Assembly (NCBI GenBank): GCA_015493575.1 | Contig: WGCX01000273.1 | Coordinates: forward strand, 1-34,338 | Reading direction: 5' to 3' | DNA length: 34,338 nt | Source: Desulfobacteraceae bacterium | GTDB lineage: Bacteria; Desulfobacterota; Desulfobacteria; Desulfobacterales; Desulfobacteraceae | Notes under the pieces: generated by a model | What the model was told of the DNA's origin: nothing | Seen by the model: only the letters and a program-made list of their open reading frames with translations | The model's database searches: none | Shown: positions 11,117-19,995 of the stretch, piece by piece | Layout of the letters: the number at the start of each line of letters is the position of its first letter | How positions within the stretch are numbered: position 1 is the first letter of the stretch | Made by a program: the position numbers and the translations under genes

Positions 11117-11160
11117 TGTTTTACATAAAATTTATGTCTGAGATTTATATCCCACCTGCC

Positions 11161-11190
11161 TTGACTATGACTGTTTTATAGTGCTATTCT
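11161..11190 (+). promoter_or_regulatory. Candidate sigma70-type promoter
   Basis: TTGACT (11161-11166), 18-bp spacer, TATTCT (11185-11190), upstream of the actin-like gene. Confidence 0.3.
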
Positions 11191-11430
11191 CCATTCTTAA
11201 GAAAGAATTCCAAAAAAAACGGGCAAACACGCATTATAATCAAAAGAGATCTTTGTATAATGTTCAAATTAGTTTTCATGAATTTGTATTGGAAAAGGCT
11301 ATATTTTTAACCTCATGAATTTATAGAACTTTCTTGAGTGTTCAGTTGAGGTTGTCGTGGAAAACCGGCGATAAAGTTTGTTTTGCAAAGGTCTCACACA
11401 GGGAAACGGTCAAGCATAAGGAGAATAACC

Positions 11431-12597
11431 ATGGAAATTGTGGGAATTGATGTTGGATTTGGATTCACAAAAGCCTTTAACGGTAAAAATTCTGTTATTT
11501 TTAAATCACTTGTGGGAGATCCTGCGGATATACAGTTTAATTCTTCAATAGGGGAGAGTTCATCTGCCTCAAATCTTCATGTGACCATAGATAATAAATC
11601 GTATTTTGTAGGGAATTATGCGGAACTTCAATCCAACGTACGTGATTTTACACTTGATCAGAATAAATTGATAACGGATTTCGCTAAAATTCTTGCTGTC
11701 ACTGCAGCAGGAGTGTGCTGTGAAGATGTTACTTCCATGAATGTTGTTTCAGGCCTTCCCGTTGGATTTTTAAAAAGGGATTATAAAAAATTTACAGATA
11801 TTATACAGGGCAGCCATGAGATCACTTTCCATTACCAGAATGGAAAAGATGTCAGGAAAAAAATTCATATCAATAAAATTCATATGATCCCCCAGCCAAT
11901 CGGAAGTCTTTTTAACCTTATTATGAACGATAATGGGCAGATTGGAGACAAAACTCTTGCCATGCAGAAACTCGGAGTTGTTGATATAGGATTCAGAACA
12001 ACTGATTTCAGTATATTTGACCACCTTCAATATGTGGAAAGAAGCTCCACAACCATGGATACCGGTATATCAAAATGTTTTTCTGTGATTGCAAATAAGT
12101 TGAGGCGGGAAAGCGGTGTTAATATTGAACTTTACAGGATGTTTAAATATATTGAATCAGGCATGATAAAAATCAGGGGGAAAGAATATAATATTTCCAA
12201 TCTCAAACAAAGAGTTTATACCCACGCAGCTTCTGCCATTGCAGCGGATTTGAACAGGCTCTGGGAAGATGACTGGGATATCGATTCCATCATACTTTCA
12301 GGTGGTGGCAGCATGGAACTTGCAGAATATATTCAGTCCCGGGTGGAAGGAAATGTTATCCCTGTTTCAATAAATAAAGATGCAAGATTGAACAATGTCC
12401 AGGGCTATTTAAAATTCGGAAGGTATAAATGGGGATACACACCTTCATTATCCACCCATTCAGATGATAAAAATGGTGTCCGCACAGATAAAAAAAACGA
12501 TAATTATCAGGACCAAATTGTAAATGATTCCTCTGAAAATAAAAATAATGAAGTCAGTAAAAATCCAAAGGGGCTTGGATGGCTCAAACGACAATAA
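11431..12597 (+). CDS. ParM/StbA-like actin-family ATPase
   Basis: MEIVGIDVGFGFTKAFNG (phosphate 1), LGVVDIGFRTTDFSIF (phosphate 2), SIILSGGGSMELAEYI (adenosine motif); RBS taaggagaataaccATG. Track start at 11383 replaced with ATG 11431. Confidence 0.85.
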   Translation: MEIVGIDVGFGFTKAFNGKNSVIFKSLVGDPADIQFNSSIGESSSASNLHVTIDNKSYFVGNYAELQSNVRDFTLDQNKLITDFAKILAVTAAGVCCEDVTSMNVVSGLPVGFLKRDYKKFTDIIQGSHEITFHYQNGKDVRKKIHINKIHMIPQPIGSLFNLIMNDNGQIGDKTLAMQKLGVVDIGFRTTDFSIFDHLQYVERSSTTMDTGISKCFSVIANKLRRESGVNIELYRMFKYIESGMIKIRGKEYNISNLKQRVYTHAASAIAADLNRLWEDDWDIDSIILSGGGSMELAEYIQSRVEGNVIPVSINKDARLNNVQGYLKFGRYKWGYTPSLSTHSDDKNGVRTDKKNDNYQDQIVNDSSENKNNEVSKNPKGLGWLKRQ

Positions 12598-12633
12598 GCA
12601 TTATAATGACAGCGGGAAATAAATTTCAAAGCT

Positions 12634-13398
12634 ATGAATAATAAAAGACTTACTGATATTCTTAACAGTATAGCAGAGGGCAGTCTGTCTCCCACAGATG
12701 CGGAAAATCTCCTTGACAAACTTGCCTTTGAGGATATCAATTATGCACATATTGACCATCACCGTTCCATTAGAAAAGGCTTCCCCGAGGTTATATTCGG
12801 TCAGGGCAAAACCAGTTCCCAGATTATTGGCATTATTAATTCAATGTTAAACGAAGAAGATATAATCATGGTGACCAGAATTGAAAAAGAAAAAGCCATG
12901 ATTGTGAAAAAGGAATTTGAAAAGGCCTGCTTTCATGAGGATGCACGCATCCTTCTGATAAAACAGAAAGAACCTGAAATTTTGGCAAAAGGAGAAATTC
13001 TTGTTATATCGGCCGGAACTTCGGACATACCCGTAGCAAAGGAAGCTTTTATTACCGCAGGCATAATGGGGAACAAGGTATCTTCTGTTTTTGATGTAGG
13101 GGTTGCAGGAATACACAGGCTTTTTGCCCACAGGAAATTAATTGAACAGGCCTCAGTTCTCATTGTGGTTGCAGGTATGGAAGGAGCTCTGCCAAGTGTG
13201 GTTGCAGGTATGGTTAAAGCGCCTGTTATTGCAGTGCCAACAAGTATCGGCTATGGGACCAATCTCGGCGGAATGACAGCTCTTCTTGGCATGCTTAATT
13301 CCTGTTGCCCCAATATTGCAGTGGTAAATATTGATAATGGATTCGGAGCCGGTTATATGGCTTCAGCAATCAATCAGATGACAATACCATGTGGATGA
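12634..13398 (+). CDS. larB: Nickel-pincer cofactor biosynthesis protein LarB
   Basis: HIDHHRSIRKGFPEVIFGQGKT, SAGTSDIPVAKEAF, VVAGMEGALPSVVAGMVKAPVIAVPTSIGYGTNLGG...LNSCCPNIAVVNIDNGFGAGYMA. Confidence 0.93.
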   Translation: MNNKRLTDILNSIAEGSLSPTDAENLLDKLAFEDINYAHIDHHRSIRKGFPEVIFGQGKTSSQIIGIINSMLNEEDIIMVTRIEKEKAMIVKKEFEKACFHEDARILLIKQKEPEILAKGEILVISAGTSDIPVAKEAFITAGIMGNKVSSVFDVGVAGIHRLFAHRKLIEQASVLIVVAGMEGALPSVVAGMVKAPVIAVPTSIGYGTNLGGMTALLGMLNSCCPNIAVVNIDNGFGAGYMASAINQMTIPCG

Positions 13399-13474
13399 AC
13401 TGACTTCCAGAATGTAAAGTTATTTTTTTGAGTGGGTTTTTAAACAAGGGTTTGCTCTCTGCCCTGACATGGAC

Positions 13475-14485
13475 TCATATATTGTAGATATCCGGCTTGA
13501 ATAATTGTAGATTTTCAGGTTTTGTGTACCATTTGATACAAAGGTCAAGTCCTTTTTTAAATCCCTCAATTCCTGCAAATTCCGGCTTCCACTCAGTAAG
13601 TTCCATAATTTTCCTGTTTTCAGCCCAGAGCCTGTTGACTTCACTTTTTTCTGGCCTTAATCTCTGTTTATCCGATAAAATTTCAATTTCTGCATTCATC
13701 AACCCGGCAATGAGTTCTGCAGTTTTTCCAATGGAAATTTCAAAATTACTTCCTGCATTCATCACTTCACCAACGGAATTGTCAGATTCTGCCACTTTAA
13801 TAAAAGCCTCTGTTATGTCATTAACAAAATTGAAATCTCTTGTGGGCGTGAGGGCTCCAAGTTTAATTTTTCTGTTTCCCTTTGCGATCTGACTTATCAG
13901 AGTCGGGATAACGGCACGCAGAGACTGCCTTGGACCATATGTGTTAAAGGGACGTATTGTTGCCACGGGAAGATTGAATGATGTGAAAAAAGACCATGCC
14001 ATCTGATCGGCTCCTATTTTTGAAGCAGAATATGGGGACTGGCCCTGGAGGGGGTGATCCTCTGTTATGGGTACAAACTTTGCCGTACCGTAAACTTCAC
14101 TTGTTGAGGTATGAATAATTTTTTCAATATCGTTTGCCCTTGCAGCCTGCAGAATATTCAAAGTGCCATTGATATTTGTATCAACGTATGTTGCAGGGGA
14201 ATGATAAGAATAGGGAATGGCAATCAGGGCAGCAAGATGGAATATGATATTGCAGTCTTTCACAGCTTTGTTGACACCAAATGGGTCCCGTATATCACCG
14301 GTGAAAATTTCCAGTCTTTTTTTTATTTCTTTTGAAGAATGATCCAGCCATCCCCAGCTGTTAAAAGAGTTATAGAAAACAAATGCTTTTACACGGTATC
14401 CTCTTTTAACAAGTTTTTCCGTAAGATGAGAGCCGATGAATCCGTCTGCGCCTGTTACAAGTATTTTTTTGTTTTCAAGCTCCAT
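13475..14485 (-). CDS. NAD-dependent sugar-nucleotide epimerase/dehydratase, LegB-like 4,6-dehydratase
   Basis: KKILVTGADGFIGSHLTEKLVKRGYRVKAFVFYNSFNSWGWLDHS, IHTSTSEVYGTAKFVPITEDHPLQGQSPYSASKIGADQMA, RPFNTYGPRQS. Confidence 0.88.
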   Translation of the reverse strand: MELENKKILVTGADGFIGSHLTEKLVKRGYRVKAFVFYNSFNSWGWLDHSSKEIKKRLEIFTGDIRDPFGVNKAVKDCNIIFHLAALIAIPYSYHSPATYVDTNINGTLNILQAARANDIEKIIHTSTSEVYGTAKFVPITEDHPLQGQSPYSASKIGADQMAWSFFTSFNLPVATIRPFNTYGPRQSLRAVIPTLISQIAKGNRKIKLGALTPTRDFNFVNDITEAFIKVAESDNSVGEVMNAGSNFEISIGKTAELIAGLMNAEIEILSDKQRLRPEKSEVNRLWAENRKIMELTEWKPEFAGIEGFKKGLDLCIKWYTKPENLQLFKPDIYNI

Positions 14486-14499
14486 GTTTTATCCTGCCG

Positions 14500-14519
14500 T
14501 TTAAAATTTTTGATCCTTA
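14500..14519 (+). repeat. Border motif variant TTTAAAATTTTTGATCCTTA
   Basis: Two mismatches from the 20-mer at 11097; abuts A3. Confidence 0.6.
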
Positions 14520-14523
14520 TATA

Positions 14524-14745
14524 TATGAAACTCCTGTAAAGTTCTTTTAAGAATCAGGGCTGGCTGCGCTCCTGCTGCCCAATACCTGTAAGAGACTTTG
14601 ATTATTAGAGATCGTATGAGAGTCTCAGTACCAGCACATGGCCGTTTCTAAGAAAGAGCTCATTTTGACATAGTCATAAATACTCTCTTTATGTACGTTG
14701 TGAGGCTCTGTAACGCAGTCCAGCTCGGCCTCATGGCCGTTATAT
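14524..14745 (-). repeat. Repeat family A copy A3 (longest copy)
   Basis: Reverse complement begins tataacggccatgaggccgagctgg... and ends ttctta(aaa)gaactttacaggagtttcatat, combining end sequences seen separately in A1, A4 and A6. Confidence 0.8.
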
Positions 14746-14930
14746 CGTGTGATGCTTAAAGAAAAAGCCGGATTTTATTACAGAAGGTAAGGGAAAACAA
14801 GAACTTAATTACACATAAGGCTCAGATTGCAGACTGAAAATACGCAATCTTTTTTTAACCAATATTATTGCTTATCCTGAATTTGACCGCAATTGCAGTG
14901 TTCTGCAAAGGTTTTATTTTTCATAAAGAC

Positions 14931-15022
14931 TGGCGGAGAAAGAGAGATTCGAACTCTCGATGGACTATAACGCCCATACTCGCTTAGCAGGCGAGCGCCT
15001 TCAGCCACTCGGCCATTTCTCC
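14931..15022 (-). tRNA. tRNA-Ser (anticodon GCT)
   Basis: Reverse complement ggagaaatggccgagtggctgaaggcgctcgcctGCTaagcgag...gagagttcgaatctctctttctccgcca; long variable arm and encoded CCA. Confidence 0.96.
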
Positions 15023-15042
15023 GTATTGATAATTGAATATTC

Positions 15043-15130
15043 TGGCGGAGGAGGTAGGATTCGAACCCACGGAGCTTTGACACTCAACGGTTTTCAAGAC
15101 CGCCGCCTTCAACCACTCGGCCACTCCTCC
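15043..15130 (-). tRNA. tRNA-Ser (anticodon TGA)
   Basis: Reverse complement ggaggagtggccgagtggttgaaggcggcggtctTGAaaaccg...gtgggttcgaatcctacctcctccgcca; long variable arm and encoded CCA. Confidence 0.96.
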
Positions 15131-15314
15131 AAAACAATAAACGGGCTTATACCATTTTGATATATTTTGGTCAATAGTCAAATTAGATTTTTTAAATATG
15201 AAAAAAACTTGCAAAATATTAAAATAAGTGTATGTTTCTGTTTACAGAAACAAAGGCAATGGTACGGGTGAAAAGGACATAAATAATAAATTATGCGGGT
15301 TAACAGGAAAAAAT

Positions 15315-15587
15315 ATGCCGCTTGACAGGGAACTTTTAGAAGTAATTGCATCCATAAAAAATTTAGATGACCTTGAAACTTTTTTTGAGGAGATTATGAC
15401 TCCTGCCGAACTTGTTGACATTTCACTGAGATGGAAGCTTCTTGTGGAGCTGCATCATGGTGTGGCGCAGAGAAAAATAGCTGATAAATTCGGTATAAGT
15501 CTCTGTAAAATAACAAGGGGTTCCAGAATTTTAAAGAAAAAGGAATCGGTTGCCTTGAATATTTTAAATGATTTACATCCTTTGTAA
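15315..15587 (+). CDS. TrpR/YerC-YecD-family helix-turn-helix regulator
   Basis: LETFFEEIMTPAELVDISLRWKLLVELHHGVAQRKIADKFGISLCKITRGSRIL resembles Trp-repressor-like proteins. Start uncertain; the track starts at 15228. Confidence 0.8.
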   Translation: MPLDRELLEVIASIKNLDDLETFFEEIMTPAELVDISLRWKLLVELHHGVAQRKIADKFGISLCKITRGSRILKKKESVALNILNDLHPL

Positions 15588-15680
15588 CTGCCATGGGGCC
15601 AAGCTGAACTATGTTACAGCGCCTCACAATAAAAAAAGAAACCCAAATTCTAAAAAGGGAATTTACAGGAGTTTCATAGT
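15584..15680 (+). repeat. Repeat family A copy A4
   Basis: taactgccatggggccaagctgaactatgttacagcgcctcac...gggaatttacaggagtttcata; starts at the stop codon of the upstream CDS. Confidence 0.75.
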
Positions 15681-15791
15681 GTTTTGCATTGCGTGATTTT
15701 TTATTAAAACAAGATAAACAAAGAATGTAGTAGATATGTTGTAATCTGAAATTTGAATTACAGCTGAGTTTAGAAATGAAGGAGAAAAGGA

Positions 15792-17084
15792 ATGGGGTTT
15801 ATACCTGAAAATTTAACAAAAGAGAAAATTGAGGATATTCAGTTCAAGGGACTTAAATGGACATTAAACCATTGTTTGAACAATTCCTCGCTTTACATGG
15901 AAAAATATAGAAAAGCAGGAATAAAGGCAGATGATGTGAGAAAATTATCCGATCTTGAACATCTTCCTTTTCTTGATAAAAGCGATCTTATGGGAGATTA
16001 TCCGCTTCCGCTGAAATCCGTTAAAGACAAAGATGTGGTGAGGATTCACGGTTCTTCCGGCACAACGGGAAAAAGAAAAATAATGTGCTACACAAAAAAC
16101 GATATTGATGTGTGGGCTGACATGTTTGCAAGGTGCTATGAACTTTCCGGTATGACAAAAAATGACAGGGTACACATTGCCGTTGGCTATGGACTGTGGA
16201 CTGCAGGAGCAGGTTTTCAGCTTGGATGTGAAAGATTCGGGGCAATGGCTGTTCCCATGGGACCTGTGAATACCGACATGCACGTTGAAATGCTTGTTGA
16301 CATGCAGAGTACAGTGTTCTGTTCCACTGCATCCATGGCCCTTCTCATGGCAGAAGAGATAAATACAAGGGGGCTGAAGTCTAAAATAAATCTTAAAAAA
16401 ATTATACTTGGGGCAGAACGCAGCAGTGACACCATGAGATCTTATATTAAAGAGCTCACCGGCGTTAATGAAATATACGATATATACGGATTAACAGAAC
16501 TTTACGGTCCTGGAACGGGCCTTGACTGCACATATCACGAAGGGATTCATTTCTGGAATGATCTCTTTATATTTGAAATCATCGATCCTGACACATTAAA
16601 ACCTGTTCCGGATGGCAAAGAAGGTGAACTTGTCATTACAACTCTGAAAAAAGAGGCAAGCCCCCTTATCCGTTACCGCACACATGATATAACACGGATT
16701 ATTCCCGGAGAGTGCAGGTGCGGCCTTTCATTTCCAAGGCATGGAAGAATAATGGGCAGAAGTGATGACATGTTCATTTACAGGGCTGTTAATATCTATC
16801 CAAGCCAGGTGGATCTTGTTTTAAACACCATTGACGGGATAGGAAGTGAATACCAGATACACCTTGATCATAATAAAGATGGAAGAGATATGATGACAAT
16901 CAGGGTTGAAAGGGATTATTCATGTTCATCAGATGATGATAAAGCCCTTGCAGGACTTGTTGCAGACAAACTCAGAAGGAAACTTCTTGTGAGATCTGAG
17001 GTTGAGATATTAGCTTTTCATGAGCTTCCAAGAACACAGAAAAAGAGTAAAAGGGTATTTGATCACAGAAATGGTAATAAATAA
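15792..17084 (+). CDS. Phenylacetate-CoA-ligase-like AMP-forming acyl-CoA ligase
   Basis: RIHGSSGTTGKRKIMCYTKNDIDVWADMFARC, YDIYGLTELYGPGTGLDC, GELVITTLKKEASPLIRYRTHDITRII, GRSDDMFIYRAVNIYPSQV; RBS gaaggagaaaaggaATG. Confidence 0.92.
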   Translation: MGFIPENLTKEKIEDIQFKGLKWTLNHCLNNSSLYMEKYRKAGIKADDVRKLSDLEHLPFLDKSDLMGDYPLPLKSVKDKDVVRIHGSSGTTGKRKIMCYTKNDIDVWADMFARCYELSGMTKNDRVHIAVGYGLWTAGAGFQLGCERFGAMAVPMGPVNTDMHVEMLVDMQSTVFCSTASMALLMAEEINTRGLKSKINLKKIILGAERSSDTMRSYIKELTGVNEIYDIYGLTELYGPGTGLDCTYHEGIHFWNDLFIFEIIDPDTLKPVPDGKEGELVITTLKKEASPLIRYRTHDITRIIPGECRCGLSFPRHGRIMGRSDDMFIYRAVNIYPSQVDLVLNTIDGIGSEYQIHLDHNKDGRDMMTIRVERDYSCSSDDDKALAGLVADKLRRKLLVRSEVEILAFHELPRTQKKSKRVFDHRNGNK

Positions 17085-17099
17085 AAAAGGAGATTTATT

Positions 17100-18125
17100 A
17101 TGAAAAAATTATCTGTTTTGACAATGGCTGCAGTATTTGCAGTATTGTTTGTTATGCCGTATTTTTTAGGTGTAAGCACGGGTCAGACAAAATCTGTAAC
17201 TTTAAATTATGCAAATTTTCCACCGGCACCAACTTTTCCATGTGTTCAAATGGAAAGGTGGAAAAAACAGGTTGAAAAGAAAACAAACGGCAGGATCAAA
17301 ATTAATACATTCCCCGGTGGGACTCTTCTCGGGGCAAAAGGTATGATGGATGGCGTTATTGCAGGTCAGGCAGATATCGGGTGCCTGTGCATGGCATATC
17401 AGCCCGGACGTTTTACAGTCACCAATGCTGTAAGTCTGCCACTTGGTATTCCCGATTCAGAAACGGGAAGTCTTGTTCTTTTAGACCTTTATAAAAAATA
17501 TAAACCGGTTTCTTTTAATAAGGTGAAAGTACTTACCATGTTTACATCGGCTCCGGCCAGTATCATGTGCAAGAAACCGGTGAGAACCCTTGCCGATATA
17601 AAAGGTGTTGATTTAAGAGCTTCCGGCGGGGCTGCTGCAATTTTAAGGATCTGGGGTGCAAATCAGATCGGTATGCCAATGTCTGCAACACCTGAAGCCC
17701 TTCAAAAAGGCGTTGTTCAGGGGTTATTTTCATCCCTTGAGGTGATGAAGGACTTAAAATTTGCCGAGGACTGCAAGTTTGTCACCATGACCAACACAGT
17801 TGTTTATCCCTTTGCAGTTGTGATGAATTTAAATACATGGAAATCTCTGCCTGAAAACACAAAAAAAATTATGGACAATCTTGCAGAAGACCAGGCAGAA
17901 TGGACGGGAAATTACATGGATTCCCATGTAAAGGATGCCATTGCATGGTCTAAAAAAGTTCACGGGGTTGAATTCATAAAACTTGATAAAAAAAGTACTG
18001 CCAAGTGGAATGCTGTACTGTCCCCAATTGTTGAAAAATGGATAGTAAAAGCCGATAAAAAGGGTTTTAAGGGAAAAGAAATTGTAAGTTCAATTAAAAC
18101 CATGATCGCTGAACATTCAAAATAA
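17100..18125 (+). CDS. dctP: TRAP transporter substrate-binding protein (DctP family)
   Basis: N-terminal signal sequence; WKKQVEKKTNGRIKINTFPGGTLLG, DIKGVDLRASGGAAAILRIWGA, ATPEALQKGVVQGLFSSLEVM. Confidence 0.93.
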   Translation: MKKLSVLTMAAVFAVLFVMPYFLGVSTGQTKSVTLNYANFPPAPTFPCVQMERWKKQVEKKTNGRIKINTFPGGTLLGAKGMMDGVIAGQADIGCLCMAYQPGRFTVTNAVSLPLGIPDSETGSLVLLDLYKKYKPVSFNKVKVLTMFTSAPASIMCKKPVRTLADIKGVDLRASGGAAAILRIWGANQIGMPMSATPEALQKGVVQGLFSSLEVMKDLKFAEDCKFVTMTNTVVYPFAVVMNLNTWKSLPENTKKIMDNLAEDQAEWTGNYMDSHVKDAIAWSKKVHGVEFIKLDKKSTAKWNAVLSPIVEKWIVKADKKGFKGKEIVSSIKTMIAEHSK

Positions 18126-18137
18126 CGGCAAGTAACA

Positions 18138-18602
18138 ATGGATAAATTCTTAAAAAAATTAAACAGCCTTCAGGTGCTTGCCGGGGGCTGTTTACTTGTG
18201 CTTATGATGTCTCTTACCTGTGCCAATATCCTGTTAAGGCAGTTTGGGTTTCCGGTGAGGGGCACTTTTGAGATAATGGGTTTCCTGGGAGCTGTGATTT
18301 TTGCCCTTTCCCTTGGATATTCCCATGAAAAAAAAGAACATCTCTATGTCAGTATTTTTTTTGACAGATTTCCTGATATAATAAAAAAGACTGCACAGAT
18401 AATTAATTCTTTTGTCTGTATCGGTTTTTTTTCCCTGCTTTCATGGCAGCTTTTTAAAAAGGCTGTTGTGTTAAAAAATGTTCACGAGGTGTCTGAAACC
18501 TTAAGAATCTCTTATTATCCTTTTATACTGGTGTTCTCTTTTGGGGTTGCTGTGCTTGTGCTGCTTTTTATATATGAACTTTTCATCAAATTCAGGAGAT
18601 AA
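18138..18602 (+). CDS. dctQ: TRAP transporter small permease (DctQ family)
   Basis: Four hydrophobic segments, NILLRQFGFPVRGTFEIMGFLGAVIFALSLGYSHEKKEHLYVSI; between dctP and dctM. Confidence 0.9.
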   Translation: MDKFLKKLNSLQVLAGGCLLVLMMSLTCANILLRQFGFPVRGTFEIMGFLGAVIFALSLGYSHEKKEHLYVSIFFDRFPDIIKKTAQIINSFVCIGFFSLLSWQLFKKAVVLKNVHEVSETLRISYYPFILVFSFGVAVLVLLFIYELFIKFRR

Positions 18603-18605
18603 AAC

Positions 18606-19910
18606 TTGAATCTTGCATTTATTGGGATTATCGGGATTTTATCCCTGTTATTCATACTTTTCTTTTTAGGCATGCCCGTGGGTTTTGCCATGGCAATTGT
18701 CGGCTTTGCAGGGTTCTCCTATGTTATAAGTCTCAATGCAGGTATAAACATGGCGGGCTCTGTTTTCTGGTCTGTCTGCTCGAAATACGGTCTCACCGTC
18801 ATACCTCTTTTTATTTTCATGGGGCAGATCGGATTTTATTCCGGTGTTAACGAAAGGTTGTATAAATCAGCCTACACATGGGTGGGGCATATCAGGGGAG
18901 GACTTGCAATGGCAACGGTTATGGCGTGCAGTGCCTTTGCTGCAATATGCGGGTCAAATACGGCAACTGCCGCCACAATGAGTACCGTTGCCCTGCCTGA
19001 GATGAAAAAATACGGTTATTCCTCGATATTAAGTACCGGTGCCATTGCATGCGGTTCAACACTTGGGGTTGTTATCCCGCCAAGTATTGTCCTTATTATC
19101 ATTGGCCTTGCCACTGAGCAGTCCATCGCAAAATTGTTTTACGGAGGTGTTGGCGCAGGTGTTTTACTGACATTTCTCCTTGCTTTTACCGTTTATATCC
19201 TCTGCCTTATTTATCCTGACTGGGGTCCTGTGGGGGAGAAAACTTCCTTTAAGGATAAAATACGATCCCTTTCCGGAAGCGTTGAAATGCTTATTCTGTT
19301 TTTTCTCATAATGGCAGGTCTGTACTTTGGTTATTTCACTCCTGCAGAAGCCGGTGCTGCAGGTTCGTTTTTTGCCATTGTAATAAGTCTTGTCAGAAAA
19401 ACGCTATCATGGGCAGATTTTAAAAAAGCAGTCAAAGACACATTAAGAATATCATGCATGGTGATCATGCTCATTGCAGGTGCCATGATATTCGGAAGAT
19501 TCCTTGCCGTGACAAGGATACCATTTGATCTTGCTTCATGGGTGGCAGGTCTTCATGTTTCCGATTCAGTAATTATTGTCTGCATAACACTGATTTATAT
19601 TGCAGGGGGGGCTATCATGGATGCGCTGGCCCTTTTACTTGTCACAATACCGATTTTTTTCCCCCTTGCCATGAACATGGGCTATGACCCTGTCTGGTTT
19701 GCAGTTACAATTACAGTTGTTACAACTCTTGGTGCAGTGACTCCTCCTGTGGGAGCAACCACATATGTAGTGGCAGGTGTGGCAGATAATGTACCTTTAA
19801 AAAATGTCTTTAAAGGGGTTACGCTTTTCCTTCCTGCGTATATCATTACCATAGGACTGTTAATTGTTTTTCCTGCAATTATCACCTGGCTGCCGGGATT
19901 TATGAAATAA
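18606..19910 (+). CDS. dctM: TRAP transporter large permease (DctM family), TTG start
   Basis: Polytopic protein with GMPVGFAMAIVGFAGF, FAAICGSNTATAATMSTVALPEMKKYGYS, GSTLGVVIPPSIVLIIIG, GAVTPPVGATTYVVAGV. Confidence 0.94.
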   Translation: MNLAFIGIIGILSLLFILFFLGMPVGFAMAIVGFAGFSYVISLNAGINMAGSVFWSVCSKYGLTVIPLFIFMGQIGFYSGVNERLYKSAYTWVGHIRGGLAMATVMACSAFAAICGSNTATAATMSTVALPEMKKYGYSSILSTGAIACGSTLGVVIPPSIVLIIIGLATEQSIAKLFYGGVGAGVLLTFLLAFTVYILCLIYPDWGPVGEKTSFKDKIRSLSGSVEMLILFFLIMAGLYFGYFTPAEAGAAGSFFAIVISLVRKTLSWADFKKAVKDTLRISCMVIMLIAGAMIFGRFLAVTRIPFDLASWVAGLHVSDSVIIVCITLIYIAGGAIMDALALLLVTIPIFFPLAMNMGYDPVWFAVTITVVTTLGAVTPPVGATTYVVAGVADNVPLKNVFKGVTLFLPAYIITIGLLIVFPAIITWLPGFMK

Positions 19911-19995
19911 TTTCAAATGTTCAGCAGGTTTAAGATCCGTCTTATGCCCATACCATTTTCCCTGCCTGTAACCATTTTCTGTGGAGGAATTAACT

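Noticed and set aside
11330-11430. Possible GEMM (c-di-GMP) riboswitch because of GCAAAG and GGGAAAC strings before the actin gene
   Set aside because: The diagnostic AAACC-stem-GAAA-stem-GGGACGCAAAGCC arrangement is absent; only short string similarity.
12579-12641. 20-aa ORF (MAQTTISIIMTAGNKFQSYE) overlapping the actin gene end and larB start
   Set aside because: Too short, no convincing RBS, and no evidence it is a ParR-like partner.
13399-13474. Terminator between convergent larB and legB-like genes
   Set aside because: Only weak short pairing seen; no stem with adjacent T-tract that I could support.
14865-15214. ORFs on either strand over the tRNA-Ser pair (e.g. MAEWLKALAC-type peptides)
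   Set aside because: Well-known spurious translations of tRNA-Ser genes.
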